A DNA stretch of 64,000 nt from Flavobacteriaceae bacterium MAR_2009_75 (GTDB lineage: Bacteria; Bacteroidota; Bacteroidia; Flavobacteriales; Flavobacteriaceae), in assembly GCA_002813285.1 (NCBI GenBank), contig PHTZ01000001.1:558001-622000 (forward strand), given 5' to 3'. The notes beneath the pieces were generated by a model. That model was given only the letters and a program-made list of their open reading frames with translations, was not told the DNA's origin and did no database searches. Both the position numbers and the translations under genes were made by a program. This document shows positions 44,777 to 54,131 of this stretch, piece by piece; positions within the stretch are counted from its first letter, which is position 1; each line of letters opens with the position of its first letter.

Positions 44777-46045
44777 ATGATCAAACCACAAATACCGCTC
44801 AATGAAAGAGAGCGGATATTAGCTTTAAAGAGCTTTAATGTTTTAGATACTCTAGTAGAAGAGGAATATGATGCTATTACCAAAATTGCAGCTGAAATAT
44901 GCAATACCCCAATGGCCTTGGTTTCTCTTGTAGATTCCGATAGGCAATGGTTCAAATCTCATTATGGTATTGATGCTACAGAGACACCAAGAGATTTGGC
45001 ATTCTGTGCCCATGCCATAAATACTCCCGAAAATATACTGATTGTTGAAGACTCACATAAAGATGATAGGTTTAAAGATAATCCAATGGTAACTGGCGGA
45101 CCTCTAGTTCAATTTTATGCAGGTGCTCCTCTAAACACTCAAGAGGGGTTTTCAATCGGTACCCTTTGCGTCATAGATACAAAACCCAGAAAAAACTTTT
45201 CGCAAAAACAACAGGAGTGTCTGAAGGCTTTGGCCAACCAAGTTATGGCCCAATTAGAGTTACGTCGCCATATTTTACTTCAAAAATTGGTTAATGAAGA
45301 GCTTAATCGTAAAAACGACCAACTCAAGCATTTTTCTTACCGCTTGGCTCATGATATGAAAACGCCACTTCATGGTATCAGCTCGTTAGTAGGTTTTATA
45401 AAAGAAGATTATCTCCATCTTTTAAAGGAAACGGAAATACCCGAATGGCTAGATACTATAGATGACCGTGTCAGCTATATGGAAGCCCTCATCAATGGAA
45501 TTATGACCCATACGAATATTTTGAACAACCCCATTGAGTTCAAAACCTTTCAAATCGTTGATGAAATTAATAAGATTGAAGATAAAATAGATTCAACAAC
45601 GCATTTCAGCCTAAAGTTAAATAACTTTGAGGGTCAATTAAACCATTCTTTAGAGTGCATATCCTTTATTTTTAGTGAACTGATAAAAAACACCTTAAAG
45701 TTTTCAAATCAATCTCTACCTGAGATTGAAATTGGCATTAGCGATGAGAACAAGCACTATGAATTCTCTTATATAGATAATGGCCCGGGTATTACAGAAC
45801 AGTTGCACAAAAAAGTTTTTGTCATGTTTGAAACGCTTAAAAGAACCAATGTGACCGACACCGGTATCGGCTTGGCCACCGTGAAAGCTTTAGTAGAAAA
45901 ATTAGGTGGAGTAATTACCCTGAACAACAGAGCAGATAACCAATCTGGTGTAGATTTTCGTTTTACCCTTGCTAAAGAGATTTATACCACACCACTTCAA
46001 ATGACCCAATGTGTTAACTTAAAAGCGCCCCATGAGTTGAAATAA
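44777..46045 (+). CDS. cytosolic GAF-domain sensor histidine kinase
   Basis: A 422-aa soluble kinase without transmembrane segments. An N-terminal GAF domain (about 20-165) contains NTPMALVSLVDSDRQWFKSH and FYAGAPLNTQEGFSIGTLCV, typical of the HK-GAF type. A dimerisation helix carries the phosphoacceptor His in LAHDMKTPLHGI near 188-199, and the ATPase domain has ELIKNTLKFS (N box), DNGPGI and DTGIGLATVK. ATG 44777 is preferred to GTG 44753. No response regulator gene is adjacent, so its partner is elsewhere (orphan kinase). Signal unknown. Confidence 0.92.
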   Translation: MIKPQIPLNERERILALKSFNVLDTLVEEEYDAITKIAAEICNTPMALVSLVDSDRQWFKSHYGIDATETPRDLAFCAHAINTPENILIVEDSHKDDRFKDNPMVTGGPLVQFYAGAPLNTQEGFSIGTLCVIDTKPRKNFSQKQQECLKALANQVMAQLELRRHILLQKLVNEELNRKNDQLKHFSYRLAHDMKTPLHGISSLVGFIKEDYLHLLKETEIPEWLDTIDDRVSYMEALINGIMTHTNILNNPIEFKTFQIVDEINKIEDKIDSTTHFSLKLNNFEGQLNHSLECISFIFSELIKNTLKFSNQSLPEIEIGISDENKHYEFSYIDNGPGITEQLHKKVFVMFETLKRTNVTDTGIGLATVKALVEKLGGVITLNNRADNQSGVDFRFTLAKEIYTTPLQMTQCVNLKAPHELK

Positions 46046-46609
46046 AATTTCACCAAGTAAGTACTTATGTAAATAAGATGTGCCCTTAAAGTCACAGAGG
46101 TTTGTCCACTAGCCTGAGCGTTGAACGATAAAACATTACGATAACTAGCATTGGAAAAAAAATTATCCAAAATAGTTTTTTTTGTGAAAACTACCGATAA
46201 ATAAAATGATTTACCCAACCACAAATCAACATTTGTGACAATCTCACCGAAGTCGCCACTGTAGTACTTTTTGACCGCTGCGTTGATTTAAACCACTTTC
46301 ACTCTACAAGAAGTCGTTCGCTACCCGTAAAAAGAGATAAGGGCTTAATAGTGCCTATTTTTCAGTTAGATTTTATAAAACTGTAGATTTGAAGAATGAG
46401 CATCTCAATTGTTAAATGCTAAAAGACAGACTTGAAATTAGCACTCTGACCAGACTTTATCTTTAGGGTAAAATTTTGTAACTAAAATCGTTCAACTAGC
46501 AAAAGCTATTAAGTCTAAATTTGGTAGTTTTGAGAAAACTAGCCATTGACTTCAAATACTTCTATTTTTAGTCATCTAGAACGATGTTTTACGAATTTAT
46601 AGAACGTTT
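46046..46609. other. 564-base spacer, no convincing gene
   Basis: Between the histidine kinase and DUF3124 genes. It holds a start-less open frame at 46210-46386 that I do not recognise, a TAGTTTTG box at 46525-46532 that may be the -7 element for the DUF3124 gene, and otherwise AT-rich sequence without strong hairpins. Confidence 0.55.
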
Positions 46610-47125
46610 ATGAAAACACTTTATTTATTGTTAGTAGCGTCGATAATGTTTGTTGGCTGTGACTTCGAACAAGAGAAAGAAATCAGTTCTTTCAATCCTG
46701 AAAATTGGTCGAAAAGAAAAGTAAATCTGAAAGCCAAGAATAGTTTAGAATACGGCAAGTCTTATCTTTCTATTTACTCACAGATTTATAGTCTATCGGA
46801 ACACAAGACCCATAACCTTACCGCGATGGTAAGCATGAGAAATACAAGTGATCAAGACACATTATATATTCTCAAGGCTGAATATTTTGATACCCACGGG
46901 AAATCGATACGCACTTATTTTGACCATGCCATATATTTGGCCCCTATGGAAACTACGGAAATTATTATTGACGAAGTCGATGTTTCAGGAGGTACAGGTT
47001 CTAACTTTGTTTTTGAATGGAAAATTCCTCAAGACTCTCCCGAACCTTTGTTCGAAGGTGTAATGAATTCAACTGTCGGTCAACAAGGCTTATCATTTAC
47101 CACACAATCAAGAAGAATTAAATAG
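46610..47125 (+). CDS. DUF3124 family lipoprotein
   Basis: A 171-aa predicted lipoprotein (IMFVGC, Cys17). The mature domain has GKSYLSIYSQIYSLSE near 46-61, TAMVSMRNTSDQDTLYI near 69-85, and DVSGGTGSNFVFEW near 127-140, matching DUF3124 along its length. It is a beta-rich envelope protein of unknown role. A possible -7 element lies at 46525-46532, giving a leader of about 70 nt. The gene ends before a very strong shared terminator. Confidence 0.85.
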   Translation: MKTLYLLLVASIMFVGCDFEQEKEISSFNPENWSKRKVNLKAKNSLEYGKSYLSIYSQIYSLSEHKTHNLTAMVSMRNTSDQDTLYILKAEYFDTHGKSIRTYFDHAIYLAPMETTEIIIDEVDVSGGTGSNFVFEWKIPQDSPEPLFEGVMNSTVGQQGLSFTTQSRRIK

Positions 47126-47169
47126 ACCGAAAAAATTCTACTGATTTAGAACTAATAGTAGTTGTAGTG

Positions 47170-47218
47170 GTCATAAACAAAAAGAGGCTGCATAATGCAG
47201 CCTCTTTTTGTTTATGAC
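47170..47218. terminator. strong bidirectional terminator between the DUF3124 gene and rny
   Basis: A perfect 23-bp inverted repeat (47170-47192 with 47196-47218) with a TAA loop, including an A5/T5 stretch inside the stem so that either strand ends in a T run. It sits between convergent genes. Confidence 0.92.
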
Positions 47219-47228
47219 TTCTTTAAAT

Positions 47229-48797
47229 CTACTTCGCTACATTTACCGAACGCGTTTCACGAATTACAGTAACTTTCACCTGACCCGGGTAGGTCATATC
47301 AGTCTGTATTTTTTGAGATATTTCGAATGACAATTGAGCGGCTTTTTCATCGTTCACCTTCTCACTCTCTACGATGACCCTAAGTTCTCTACCTGCTTGA
47401 ATGGCATACGCTTTTTGAACCCCTCCAAAGCCAAAAGCAATATCTTCTAAATCTTTAAGTCGTTGAATATAAGAGTCAAGCACTTGTCTTCTCGCCCCTG
47501 GTCTTGCGCCACTGATAGCATCACAAACTTGAACTATAGGTGAAATCAAAGTTTTCATTTCTATCTCATCATGGTGGGCTCCGATAGCATTGCAAACATC
47601 TGGTTTCTCACCGTATTTCTCTGCCCACTGCATACCTAAGATAGCATGTGGCGTTTCTACCTCTGCCTCAGTATTAGGTACTTTACCAATATCGTGAAGC
47701 AATCCGGCACGTTTGGCCAGTTTTGGGTTCAAGCCGAGTTCAGCTGCCATTACCCCACAAAGTTTAGCAACCTCCCTAGAGTGTTGAAGCAGGTTTTGCC
47801 CATATGAAGAGCGGTACTTCATACGACCTACTGCTCTAACTAATTCAGGGTGTAAACCATGAATTCCTAAATCGATAACGGCCCTTTTACCTACCTCAAC
47901 GATTTCTTGTTCTATCTGTTTTTCGGTTTTCTTAACGATTTCCTCAATTCTGGCCGGGTGAATTCTACCATCGGTAACCAACTTATGAAGAGAGAGTCTG
48001 GCCACTTCTCGGCGAACAGAATCAAAACAGGAAAGAATAATGGCCTCTGGAGTATCATCTACAATAATCTCAACGCCGGTTGCAGATTCTAAAGCCCGAA
48101 TGTTTCGTCCTTCTCGCCCAATGATTCGACCTTTTACATCGTCTGACTCTAGGTTAAAGACAGAAACACAGTTTTCAACGGCCTCTTCTGTACCGATACG
48201 CTGAATCGTGTTGATTACAATCTTTTTAGCCTCTTGCTGAGCGGTCAGCTTGGCTTCTTCTAAAGTAGTTTGAACGTAGGCCATCGCGTCAGCTTTGGCG
48301 GTTTCTTTCAAAGATTCCAATAGTTGACCTTTGGCATCTTCGGCAGAAAGCCCTGAAATAACCTCCAATTGCTGAACTTGATTTTTATGAAGTTTATCAA
48401 GCTCTGCCTGCTTCTTCTCAAAAATAGACTCTTTGTGATTAACTTCTTTAATCTTAACGTCAAGTTGATTGTTCAACTTTTTGTTCTTGGCCAACTCACT
48501 GCTGACTTGTGATTCTTTGTCACGAGTACGTTTTTCGGCCTCGCCAATCTTCTTGTCTTTATTGACAATAACTTTTTCGTGCTCGGCCTTAAGTTCTAGA
48601 AACTTTTCTTTGGCCTGAAAGATTTTGTCTTTCTTGATATTCTCGCCTTCGACCTTGGCATTTTTAATGATGGCATCGGCTTCTTGCTTAGCACTTGCAA
48701 GGGTTTTAGAGGCCTTGCCCTTCTCCATAAATTTAGCAATTCCGAAGCCGACTGCGGCCCCTATAATTGCTACTATAATTAATGTTGCGATATCCAT
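47229..48797 (-). CDS. rny: ribonuclease Y
   Basis: A 522-aa membrane-anchored endoribonuclease that starts mRNA decay. One N-terminal transmembrane helix (about 2-22), a long coiled coil (about 25-200), a KH domain with [15 protein letters not shown] near 223-237, and an HD domain with [20 protein letters not shown] near 364-383 are all present. I use ATG 48797 (MDIATLII); the upstream in-frame ATG at 48827 lies within the terminator stem of the 6S RNA candidate. Downstream of zapA on the same strand. Confidence 0.96.
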   Translation of the reverse strand: MDIATLIIVAIIGAAVGFGIAKFMEKGKASKTLASAKQEADAIIKNAKVEGENIKKDKIFQAKEKFLELKAEHEKVIVNKDKKIGEAEKRTRDKESQVSSELAKNKKLNNQLDVKIKEVNHKESIFEKKQAELDKLHKNQVQQLEVISGLSAEDAKGQLLESLKETAKADAMAYVQTTLEEAKLTAQQEAKKIVINTIQRIGTEEAVENCVSVFNLESDDVKGRIIGREGRNIRALESATGVEIIVDDTPEAIILSCFDSVRREVARLSLHKLVTDGRIHPARIEEIVKKTEKQIEQEIVEVGKRAVIDLGIHGLHPELVRAVGRMKYRSSYGQNLLQHSREVAKLCGVMAAELGLNPKLAKRAGLLHDIGKVPNTEAEVETPHAILGMQWAEKYGEKPDVCNAIGAHHDEIEMKTLISPIVQVCDAISGARPGARRQVLDSYIQRLKDLEDIAFGFGGVQKAYAIQAGRELRVIVESEKVNDEKAAQLSFEISQKIQTDMTYPGQVKVTVIRETRSVNVAK

Positions 48798-48815
48798 ATA
48801 TTGAAAATTTAGTAT

Positions 48816-48985
48816 AAAAAAACCCACATTGGCGAAGTTTTGTACAAACTCCTAAAAACAGGTTTAGGGCTACCAGATTGCTCAAGGATCCTTATACTAG
48901 TAAGGCTTGCTTTTACAACCTAAACTCACCCTTTTTAAACAAATTAACGTTGAGTTTGTCAAAAGATAATACCAATGTGGGCAGT
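48816..48985 (-). ncRNA. ssrS: probable 6S RNA (flavobacterial type)
   Basis: The zapA-rny spacer can fold into one long rod. The ends pair perfectly over 10 bp (CCCACATTGG at 48823-48832 with CCAATGTGGG at 48972-48981); next inward TTTTG (48838-48842) pairs with CAAAA (48960-48964) and ACAAACTC (48844-48851) with GAGTTTGT (48952-48959); the apex has CAAG/CTTG and CCTTA (48890-48894)/TAAGG (48901-48905). The middle stays largely open, as in the RNA polymerase-binding bubble of 6S RNA. On the minus strand the outer stem is followed by seven T's, fixing the strand and 3' end. 6S RNA beside zapA is known in many bacteria. I could not run a covariance model, and no consensus promoter is seen, so it may be processed from the zapA transcript. 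Confidence 0.75.
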
Positions 48986-49009
48986 AACTTATGCTATTTT
49001 AAAGAACGT

Positions 49010-49306
49010 CTACTTTACACTAAGCTTCGATGCAACCAATTGTTCCAGAGCCTTCAATCGGTCGGTCGCTTCTTGATTATTTTCGGTTTGGTCTATACCA
49101 CGCTGTTCTATTTTTGATGCAAATTGTAACGCGCACATTGCGAGTACATCTTGTTTATCCCGAACCGCATAGCTCTGCTCAAATTTCTTTGCCAACTGCT
49201 CTATATTCTTGGCCGCCTTTCGCAAACCTTCTTCTTGGCTTGGATCAATGGTCAAGGGATAGACCCTATCGGCAATGGAAAGTTTTATTTTGAGCTTTTC
49301 CGACAT
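49010..49306 (-). CDS. zapA: cell division protein ZapA
   Basis: A 98-aa cytosolic protein that binds and bundles FtsZ filaments. The N-terminal beta part LKIKLSIADRVYPLTIDPSQEE (about 4-25) and the following long helix with AKKFEQSYAVRDKQDVLAMCALQFA match ZapA. It lies 15 bp downstream of a small coiled-coil gene and upstream of the 6S RNA candidate. Confidence 0.92.
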   Translation of the reverse strand: MSEKLKIKLSIADRVYPLTIDPSQEEGLRKAAKNIEQLAKKFEQSYAVRDKQDVLAMCALQFASKIEQRGIDQTENNQEATDRLKALEQLVASKLSVK

Positions 49307-49321
49307 TATCTCCTTCTTCTA

Positions 49322-49612
49322 TTATTCGGATAGTTGGGTTATACAATGATCCAACTCCCTTATCAAAGCATTTATCTTAAGCTTAGCTTCTGTCTTGTCT
49401 GTACTACTGCCAAACATCGTGTCTGCCAATTTGAGCGAATTATATTTTTCTTCCCAATACGAAACGGAGTCATTAACCTTCTCCTTGTCATTTTTAAGGG
49501 TATTAAGTTCGTCTTCTAGCTTGGTATTAGCTTGATGAAGCAATTCCATCTTATGCAATAACTTGCTGATTTTGTTCTCTAAAGAATCGACTACCTTAAC
49601 CAATTCACTCAT
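49322..49612 (-). CDS. small coiled-coil protein, possibly ZapB-like
   Basis: A 96-aa acidic protein that is almost entirely heptad-type coiled coil (about 5-72), followed by a short conserved tail (AKLKINALIRELDHCI). It has no signal or membrane segment. Its position just before zapA suggests a ZapB-like partner at the Z-ring; sequence similarity to ZapB itself cannot be claimed. A consensus promoter lies upstream at 49638-49668, so this is the first gene of the zapA group. Confidence 0.75.
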   Translation of the reverse strand: MSELVKVVDSLENKISKLLHKMELLHQANTKLEDELNTLKNDKEKVNDSVSYWEEKYNSLKLADTMFGSSTDKTEAKLKINALIRELDHCITQLSE

Positions 49613-49637
49613 AATTTCAAACGCGATGCATTTTACA

Positions 49638-49668
49638 CAAAGTTAACATACCTATCGGTTCTTAGCAA
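49638..49668 (-). promoter_or_regulatory. promoter of the zapB-like/zapA/6S group
   Basis: On the minus strand TAACTTTG (49638-49645) is an exact -7 match, with TTG (49666-49668) 20 bases upstream. The box ends 25 bases before the first ATG. Confidence 0.65.
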
Positions 49669-49805
49669 TACTTTTTTCAATTATTCTTGAAGCTATACTT
49701 TAACCCCTTGATTACCGTTCATTGACAGTAGCCAATTTATTTTTATGTAGTTCATTTTTCAGCAATTGAAAGCTATTGGCTAATTTCGTAACAGTTTTTA
49801 CAACT

Positions 49806-51497
49806 ATGGGCAAGACTTTTTCTATTCTTTTATTATTATTCTATTTTTCGGGTTTTGGGCAAGAGAAATACCCTAAAGACGCTTTTCGTTCACCAATGGA
49901 TATTCCTGTGGTACTTGCCGGAACATTCGGTGAACTTCGATCAAATCATTTTCACTCGGGGGTCGATATTAAAACAAAGCAAAGAGAGGGTTTGCCTATT
50001 TATGCCATTGGCGATGGAAGCGTTACCCGAATTAAAATTTCACACTGGGGTTACGGTAAGGCTTTATATGTGGCTCATCCGAACGGATATACTTCCGTTT
50101 ACGGCCATTTGCAAAAGTTTGCTCCTGAAATCGAAGCTTACATTAAAAAAGTTCAGTATGAAAAAAAATCATATGAGGTCGAGGTCTTTCCCGACTATGG
50201 CGAAGTAAAAGTTGAAAAAGGAAATGTTATCGCCTATGGTGGAAATTCTGGAGGTTCTTCGGGTCCGCATCTACATTTTGAAATTAGGAGCAGCATCTCC
50301 GAAAAACCTACAAACCCTTTACTTTATGGGCTTGATGTACGCGATGCCACGAATCCGACCTTAGAAAAGCTTTTTGGTTACCCGGTATCCGATGATGCAG
50401 TCGTAAACCAAAGTAAGCAACCCATAGAACTCCATTTTAAAAAACAAGACGATGGTACATTTTTGGCCGAGACCGTCAAAGCTTCCGGCACCATCGGTTT
50501 TGGTTTTATCGGTTACGACCGACAAGATTTAGCAGCAAACAGAAATGGCGTTTATTCGGTACAGCAGCTGGTAAACGGCACCACTTATAGTGAATATAAT
50601 TTTGAAAAATTCTCTTTTTCCGAAACCAGATACCTGAACACACTAATAGATTATGATCGATATGGCAGGTATCGACAGCGCGTTCAAAAACTGTTCAAAG
50701 GCCCCGGTAATAAGCTGAGCATTTATCAAACCATGTATAACGATGGTAAACTAGATGTTCGCGAAGGTCTAAGTTACAAAGTCGAGCTGCTAGTAAAAGA
50801 TTATGCAGGCAATTTGACCAAAGCGGTAATACCCGTAGACGGTAAAGTAGAGTCTGTTATCATTGAGAAAGATGAGGAGAAAACAGAAAATTATGTTATT
50901 GCCAAAAAGCCGAACAATTATGATCTTGGGGCAGCAAAAGTCTATTTTCCGTCAAACACTTTTTATGACAACTTCTATATTGATTTAAAGAAAGATGACG
51001 ATACCGTAACCATTCATAACAATCGAATAGCTGCCCACAGAAATTTCACGGTTACTTTTGATGTTTCGAAATTCAGTAAAGAAGAAAGAAGGCAACTTTT
51101 TATTGCCCGGTTAGATAGCCGATTAAGACCTCATCACGCCTCAACCTATAAAAGAGGAAATACCTTTACCACGCGCACCCGCAATTTAGGCACCTATACC
51201 TTGGCCAAAGACAGCGTTGCACCAAAAATTCGTGCAAGAAATTTTAAAGAAGGGAAATGGCTCAATAACTATCGGTATTTAAGTGTACATATTTCTGACG
51301 ACCTAAGCGGTATAGATACTTATTCGGCAACCCTGAACGGAGAATGGATCCTTATGGAATACGAACCCAAGAACAATACGCTTACCTATAATTTCGATGA
51401 TATTATTCTCGACCAGAAAGAATGTAAGCTAGAACTCACCGTTACCGACAATGTTGGCAACTCCAATACCTTTACCAGCACTTTTTTCAGAAAATAA
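49806..51497 (+). CDS. exported M23 family metallopeptidase
   Basis: A 563-aa exported protein. ATG 49806 gives a signal peptide (about 1-20, ending GFGQ); the earlier TTG at 49776 does not. The LytM/M23 domain (about 30-160) has the zinc ligands in HFHSGVDI near 48-55 and HLHFEIR near 155-161, plus GGNSGGSSGP. M23 enzymes cut peptidoglycan cross-links. The remaining 400 residues are beta-rich, with repeats of Ig-like type (SGIDTYSATLNGEWILMEY), probably for envelope binding. It is likely monocistronic. Confidence 0.92.
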   Translation: MGKTFSILLLLFYFSGFGQEKYPKDAFRSPMDIPVVLAGTFGELRSNHFHSGVDIKTKQREGLPIYAIGDGSVTRIKISHWGYGKALYVAHPNGYTSVYGHLQKFAPEIEAYIKKVQYEKKSYEVEVFPDYGEVKVEKGNVIAYGGNSGGSSGPHLHFEIRSSISEKPTNPLLYGLDVRDATNPTLEKLFGYPVSDDAVVNQSKQPIELHFKKQDDGTFLAETVKASGTIGFGFIGYDRQDLAANRNGVYSVQQLVNGTTYSEYNFEKFSFSETRYLNTLIDYDRYGRYRQRVQKLFKGPGNKLSIYQTMYNDGKLDVREGLSYKVELLVKDYAGNLTKAVIPVDGKVESVIIEKDEEKTENYVIAKKPNNYDLGAAKVYFPSNTFYDNFYIDLKKDDDTVTIHNNRIAAHRNFTVTFDVSKFSKEERRQLFIARLDSRLRPHHASTYKRGNTFTTRTRNLGTYTLAKDSVAPKIRARNFKEGKWLNNYRYLSVHISDDLSGIDTYSATLNGEWILMEYEPKNNTLTYNFDDIILDQKECKLELTVTDNVGNSNTFTSTFFRK

Positions 51498-52174
51498 AGC
51501 CTTTTGAAATGTAATAAAATAGTTGCCTCGCTTGTATTTTCTACTTGGTAAATCGACGCTATCTATAAATTAAAGACGGTTTTAAAGAAAGAAATCTTGA
51601 GAGTATAGGTAGAACATTCCCGCATTTTGTAGCAGTACCGAAGACACCTAAAGAGCAGAATCAGAATATGAACATGGGCACAAATCGTATTTTTGTCATC
51701 GATGTTACCGTCCTCTTTCTGCGTTGATGGCAAAATTGTTTGCTACATGAAATATACTACGGTTAAGAAAATTCGACAGAGTACTTGCGATGGTGCAACT
51801 TTTAAAAGGGATGGAATGCGTAAATGCAATATTGGTCGCAGCAGACGAAGCTACATCTACTCAAATATAATACGGGTTTGTTCAGCATATCACTACCCAT
51901 CAAAGTAGATTAAGAGATTATAAGCGTGCCGATTTAGGAATTTCCCATATTTTTGCGGGAGGTAAGAAAACACACTCGAAAAGCATTGGCTGAATAGTTT
52001 TAAAACAACTTAGCGCGGGTGTAGAAATTTTTAATTTTTTTCAACAAATCAAAATTCGATTACCAATACCTGGGTAAGAGATGTCGAAAGTAAGCGACAG
52101 TGCGCAATTACGAACTTTATGACCTCACGAGTATTGAGTATAAGGTTGTGAATGCGTTTTTAATTTATATACTC
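51498..52174. other. 677-base spacer with possible gene remnants
   Basis: No intact gene is seen. Two exact TAnnTTTG boxes (51688-51695 and 51948-51955) have no well-spaced TTG. A start-less frame at 51751-51870 contains RKFDRVLAMVQLL, which looks like the first helix of HTH_11/YafY-type regulators, and then stops; sequence in other frames continues without a clear match. This may be a decayed regulator gene, at low confidence. The 71-codon frame at 51693-51908 looks spurious. Confidence 0.35.
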
Positions 52175-52828
52175 ATGAAAAAAGCCATATATATAGTTTT
52201 GTTTTTTGCGCTATTTCAAGTGAATGCCCAAAAGAACATTTACGAGACCGACAAGTTCGAAGAGCTCAGTGAAGAACATGAAGTACTGGCTATTATACCC
52301 TTCTTAACCAACCTTGATCTGAAAGATGAGATCTCTAAGTCAGAGCTGAAATTATTGGAGGAAAAGGAAGGTTATGCAGTTCAAAATGCATTGGAAACCT
52401 ATTTTTCTAAAAGAAAGAAAAAGAAAAAATTCTCGGTAGAATTTCAAAATATTAAAAACACAAATGCCATTTTGGCCCAAAATGATATTACTTTTAAGAA
52501 TATTGATGTCTATACGATAAAACAGCTTAGCGAAATTTTAGAAGTCGATGGTATTATTAGTGGTAGCATAGACTTGAACGTTCTACTTTCTAAAGGAGTC
52601 TCTACGGATTTCAATTTTATGGATTATTTCTCCGGAAGTGCGAATTATGGTCGAATTGGTGTTAAAATAAGTGATGGCTCAAGTGGAAAACTCCTTTGGA
52701 AATATGAAAAGGAAATCAATAAAAAATCAGGTAAGAACACCAACGACCTTATTGACCGAATGATGAAATTAGCCGCAAGAAAATTTCCCTACGATCGAGA
52801 AAAAAGAAGGGATAGAAAAAAGGGTTAA
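52175..52828 (+). CDS. exported protein, possibly CsgG/LpoB-like fold
   Basis: A 217-aa protein with a signal peptide (MKKAIYIVLFFALFQVNAQ, cleaved after NA). The ATG at 52175 is used because the longer frame from 52100 places this signal peptide internally. The mature part has LAIIPFLTN near 40-48, a stretch predicted helical with a run of Lys/Arg, and QLSEILEVDGIISGSI near 114-129, an order seen in TolB-N/CsgG/LpoB-like envelope proteins. I do not recognise a named family. It ends at a terminator that overlaps the stop codon. Confidence 0.7.
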   Translation: MKKAIYIVLFFALFQVNAQKNIYETDKFEELSEEHEVLAIIPFLTNLDLKDEISKSELKLLEEKEGYAVQNALETYFSKRKKKKKFSVEFQNIKNTNAILAQNDITFKNIDVYTIKQLSEILEVDGIISGSIDLNVLLSKGVSTDFNFMDYFSGSANYGRIGVKISDGSSGKLLWKYEKEINKKSGKNTNDLIDRMMKLAARKFPYDREKRRDRKKG

Positions 52829-52856
52829 ACTATGCTAACCCTTTATTTATCTTTTT
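52819..52856 (+). terminator. terminator overlapping the stop of the exported-protein gene
   Basis: AAAGGGTTA (52819-52827) pairs with TAACCCTTT (52836-52844), followed by T-rich sequence ATTTATCTTTTT. It may also serve the convergent cysteine desulfurase gene. Confidence 0.75.
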
Positions 52857-52869
52857 AAATGCTTTTAAG

Positions 52870-54018
52870 TTATTCCTCAACAAAACTTTTTAATTCATCA
52901 ATAGTATAATCCAGTTCTTCTTTGGTATTGTACTTTGAAAAAGAAAATCGCAATGAAGGCTTTTTTAAATCTTCATCGCTTAAAATTTCCGTAAGAACAT
53001 GTGAGGCTATATTGCTCCCCGATTGGCAGGCGCTACCTTTAGAACAAGCTATACCCTTAATATCAAGGTGAAATAAAAGCATTAAAGCCTTCTGCGGTTC
53101 AATGGGTAAGCAGACATTGACTAAAGTATAAGTACTCTTATCCATGTCCCCAGAATGTCCGTTCAATTTAGCATTCGGGATTTTCTTTTGAAGTTGTTCT
53201 ATAAAGTGCTGTTTTAAGCTTGAAACATAATTCATTTCTTCCTCCAAATTATCATAAGAAGAAACAAACGCTTCTTCAAGACCAACAATATTATGAAACG
53301 ACTCGGTTCCCGCACGAAACCCACGTTCTTGAGAGCCTCCTGAAATCATAGGTTTTAAACCTGAATTTCTCTTAATGAAAGCAAACCCTACTCCCTTCGG
53401 GCCATGAAATTTATGGGCAGCAGCAGTCATAAAATCAATAGGTGTTGCTTTTACATCCCATGGGTAATGACCTATAGACTGCACCGTATCAGAATGAAAA
53501 TAAGCACCCTTTTCGTGACACATGGTGCAAACGGCATCAATATCAATTTTGTTACCTATCTCATTATTAATGTGCATTAAGCTGACCAATTTTTTTGAAT
53601 CATCAGCCTCTAGAAGAGTTTTTAAATGATTCAAATCGGGGTTGCCGAATTTATCTAGGTCGACAAACTTCAGCTTTACATTGTTATCTTTTTCTAAATC
53701 TTCGGCTGTGTGTAAAACCGCATGGTGTTCAATTTTAGTGGTAATAATGGTAGTTACGCCCAAATCTCGTACAGCGCAGCGAAGAATCATGTTATCGGCT
53801 TCGGTACCTCCAGACGTAAAAATTATTTCCGCCGGGTGGGCGTTCAAATATTTTGCTATGGTTTTTCTAGCGCTTTCAATAGCCGTTTTTGCCGAACGGC
53901 CAAAGCTATGCGTCGAGGATGGGTTACCATACATTTTGGCCAGCGCATCTTGCATTTTTTCTATGACATTTTCTCTGACCTGAGTGGTCGCGGCATTGTC
54001 TAAATACACTTTTTTCAT
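52870..54018 (-). CDS. cysteine desulfurase (NifS/IscS family)
   Basis: A 382-aa PLP enzyme that takes sulfur from cysteine for Fe-S clusters and thio-modifications. It starts YLDNAATTQVRENVIEKM; the PLP-Lys lies in AAHKFHGPKGVGFAF near 199-213 and the catalytic Cys in CSKGSACQSGSN near 324-335, in the short-loop layout of group I (IscS/NifS-like). No other isc or suf gene is nearby, so its pathway is open; supply of sulfur to tRNA modification or to Moco are options. A -7 box on the minus strand lies at 54056-54063. Confidence 0.93.
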   Translation of the reverse strand: MKKVYLDNAATTQVRENVIEKMQDALAKMYGNPSSTHSFGRSAKTAIESARKTIAKYLNAHPAEIIFTSGGTEADNMILRCAVRDLGVTTIITTKIEHHAVLHTAEDLEKDNNVKLKFVDLDKFGNPDLNHLKTLLEADDSKKLVSLMHINNEIGNKIDIDAVCTMCHEKGAYFHSDTVQSIGHYPWDVKATPIDFMTAAAHKFHGPKGVGFAFIKRNSGLKPMISGGSQERGFRAGTESFHNIVGLEEAFVSSYDNLEEEMNYVSSLKQHFIEQLQKKIPNAKLNGHSGDMDKSTYTLVNVCLPIEPQKALMLLFHLDIKGIACSKGSACQSGSNIASHVLTEILSDEDLKKPSLRFSFSKYNTKEELDYTIDELKSFVEE

Positions 54019-54055
54019 TGAAAAAAAATCTGTGGTATTTTGATTTGTAAGCGTC

Positions 54056-54090
54056 CAAAATTAGAGGATTTAAAGTTAATTTCTACCCAA
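54056..54090 (-). promoter_or_regulatory. candidate promoter of the cysteine desulfurase gene
   Basis: On the minus strand TAATTTTG (54056-54063) matches the -7 consensus; TTG at 54088-54090 is 24 bases upstream, one over the usual range. Confidence 0.45.
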
Positions 54091-54131
54091 ATGCCCCTAA
54101 ACTTATGACTAAATTACTTTAAATTTGGGCC

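Noticed and set aside
46210-46386. 58-codon open frame without a start codon in the spacer before the DUF3124 gene
   Set aside because: No ATG, GTG or TTG in a sensible place and no family recognised; not called as a gene or pseudogene.
51693-51908. 71-codon plus-strand frame in the M23/exported-protein spacer
   Set aside because: Composition rich in Arg, Cys and Ser with no domain, signal peptide or upstream promoter spacing; most likely chance.
51688-51955. Two exact TAnnTTTG boxes in the 51.5-52.2 kb spacer as promoters
   Set aside because: Neither has a TTG 17-23 bases upstream nor a gene start soon after; kept only as a note in the spacer entry.
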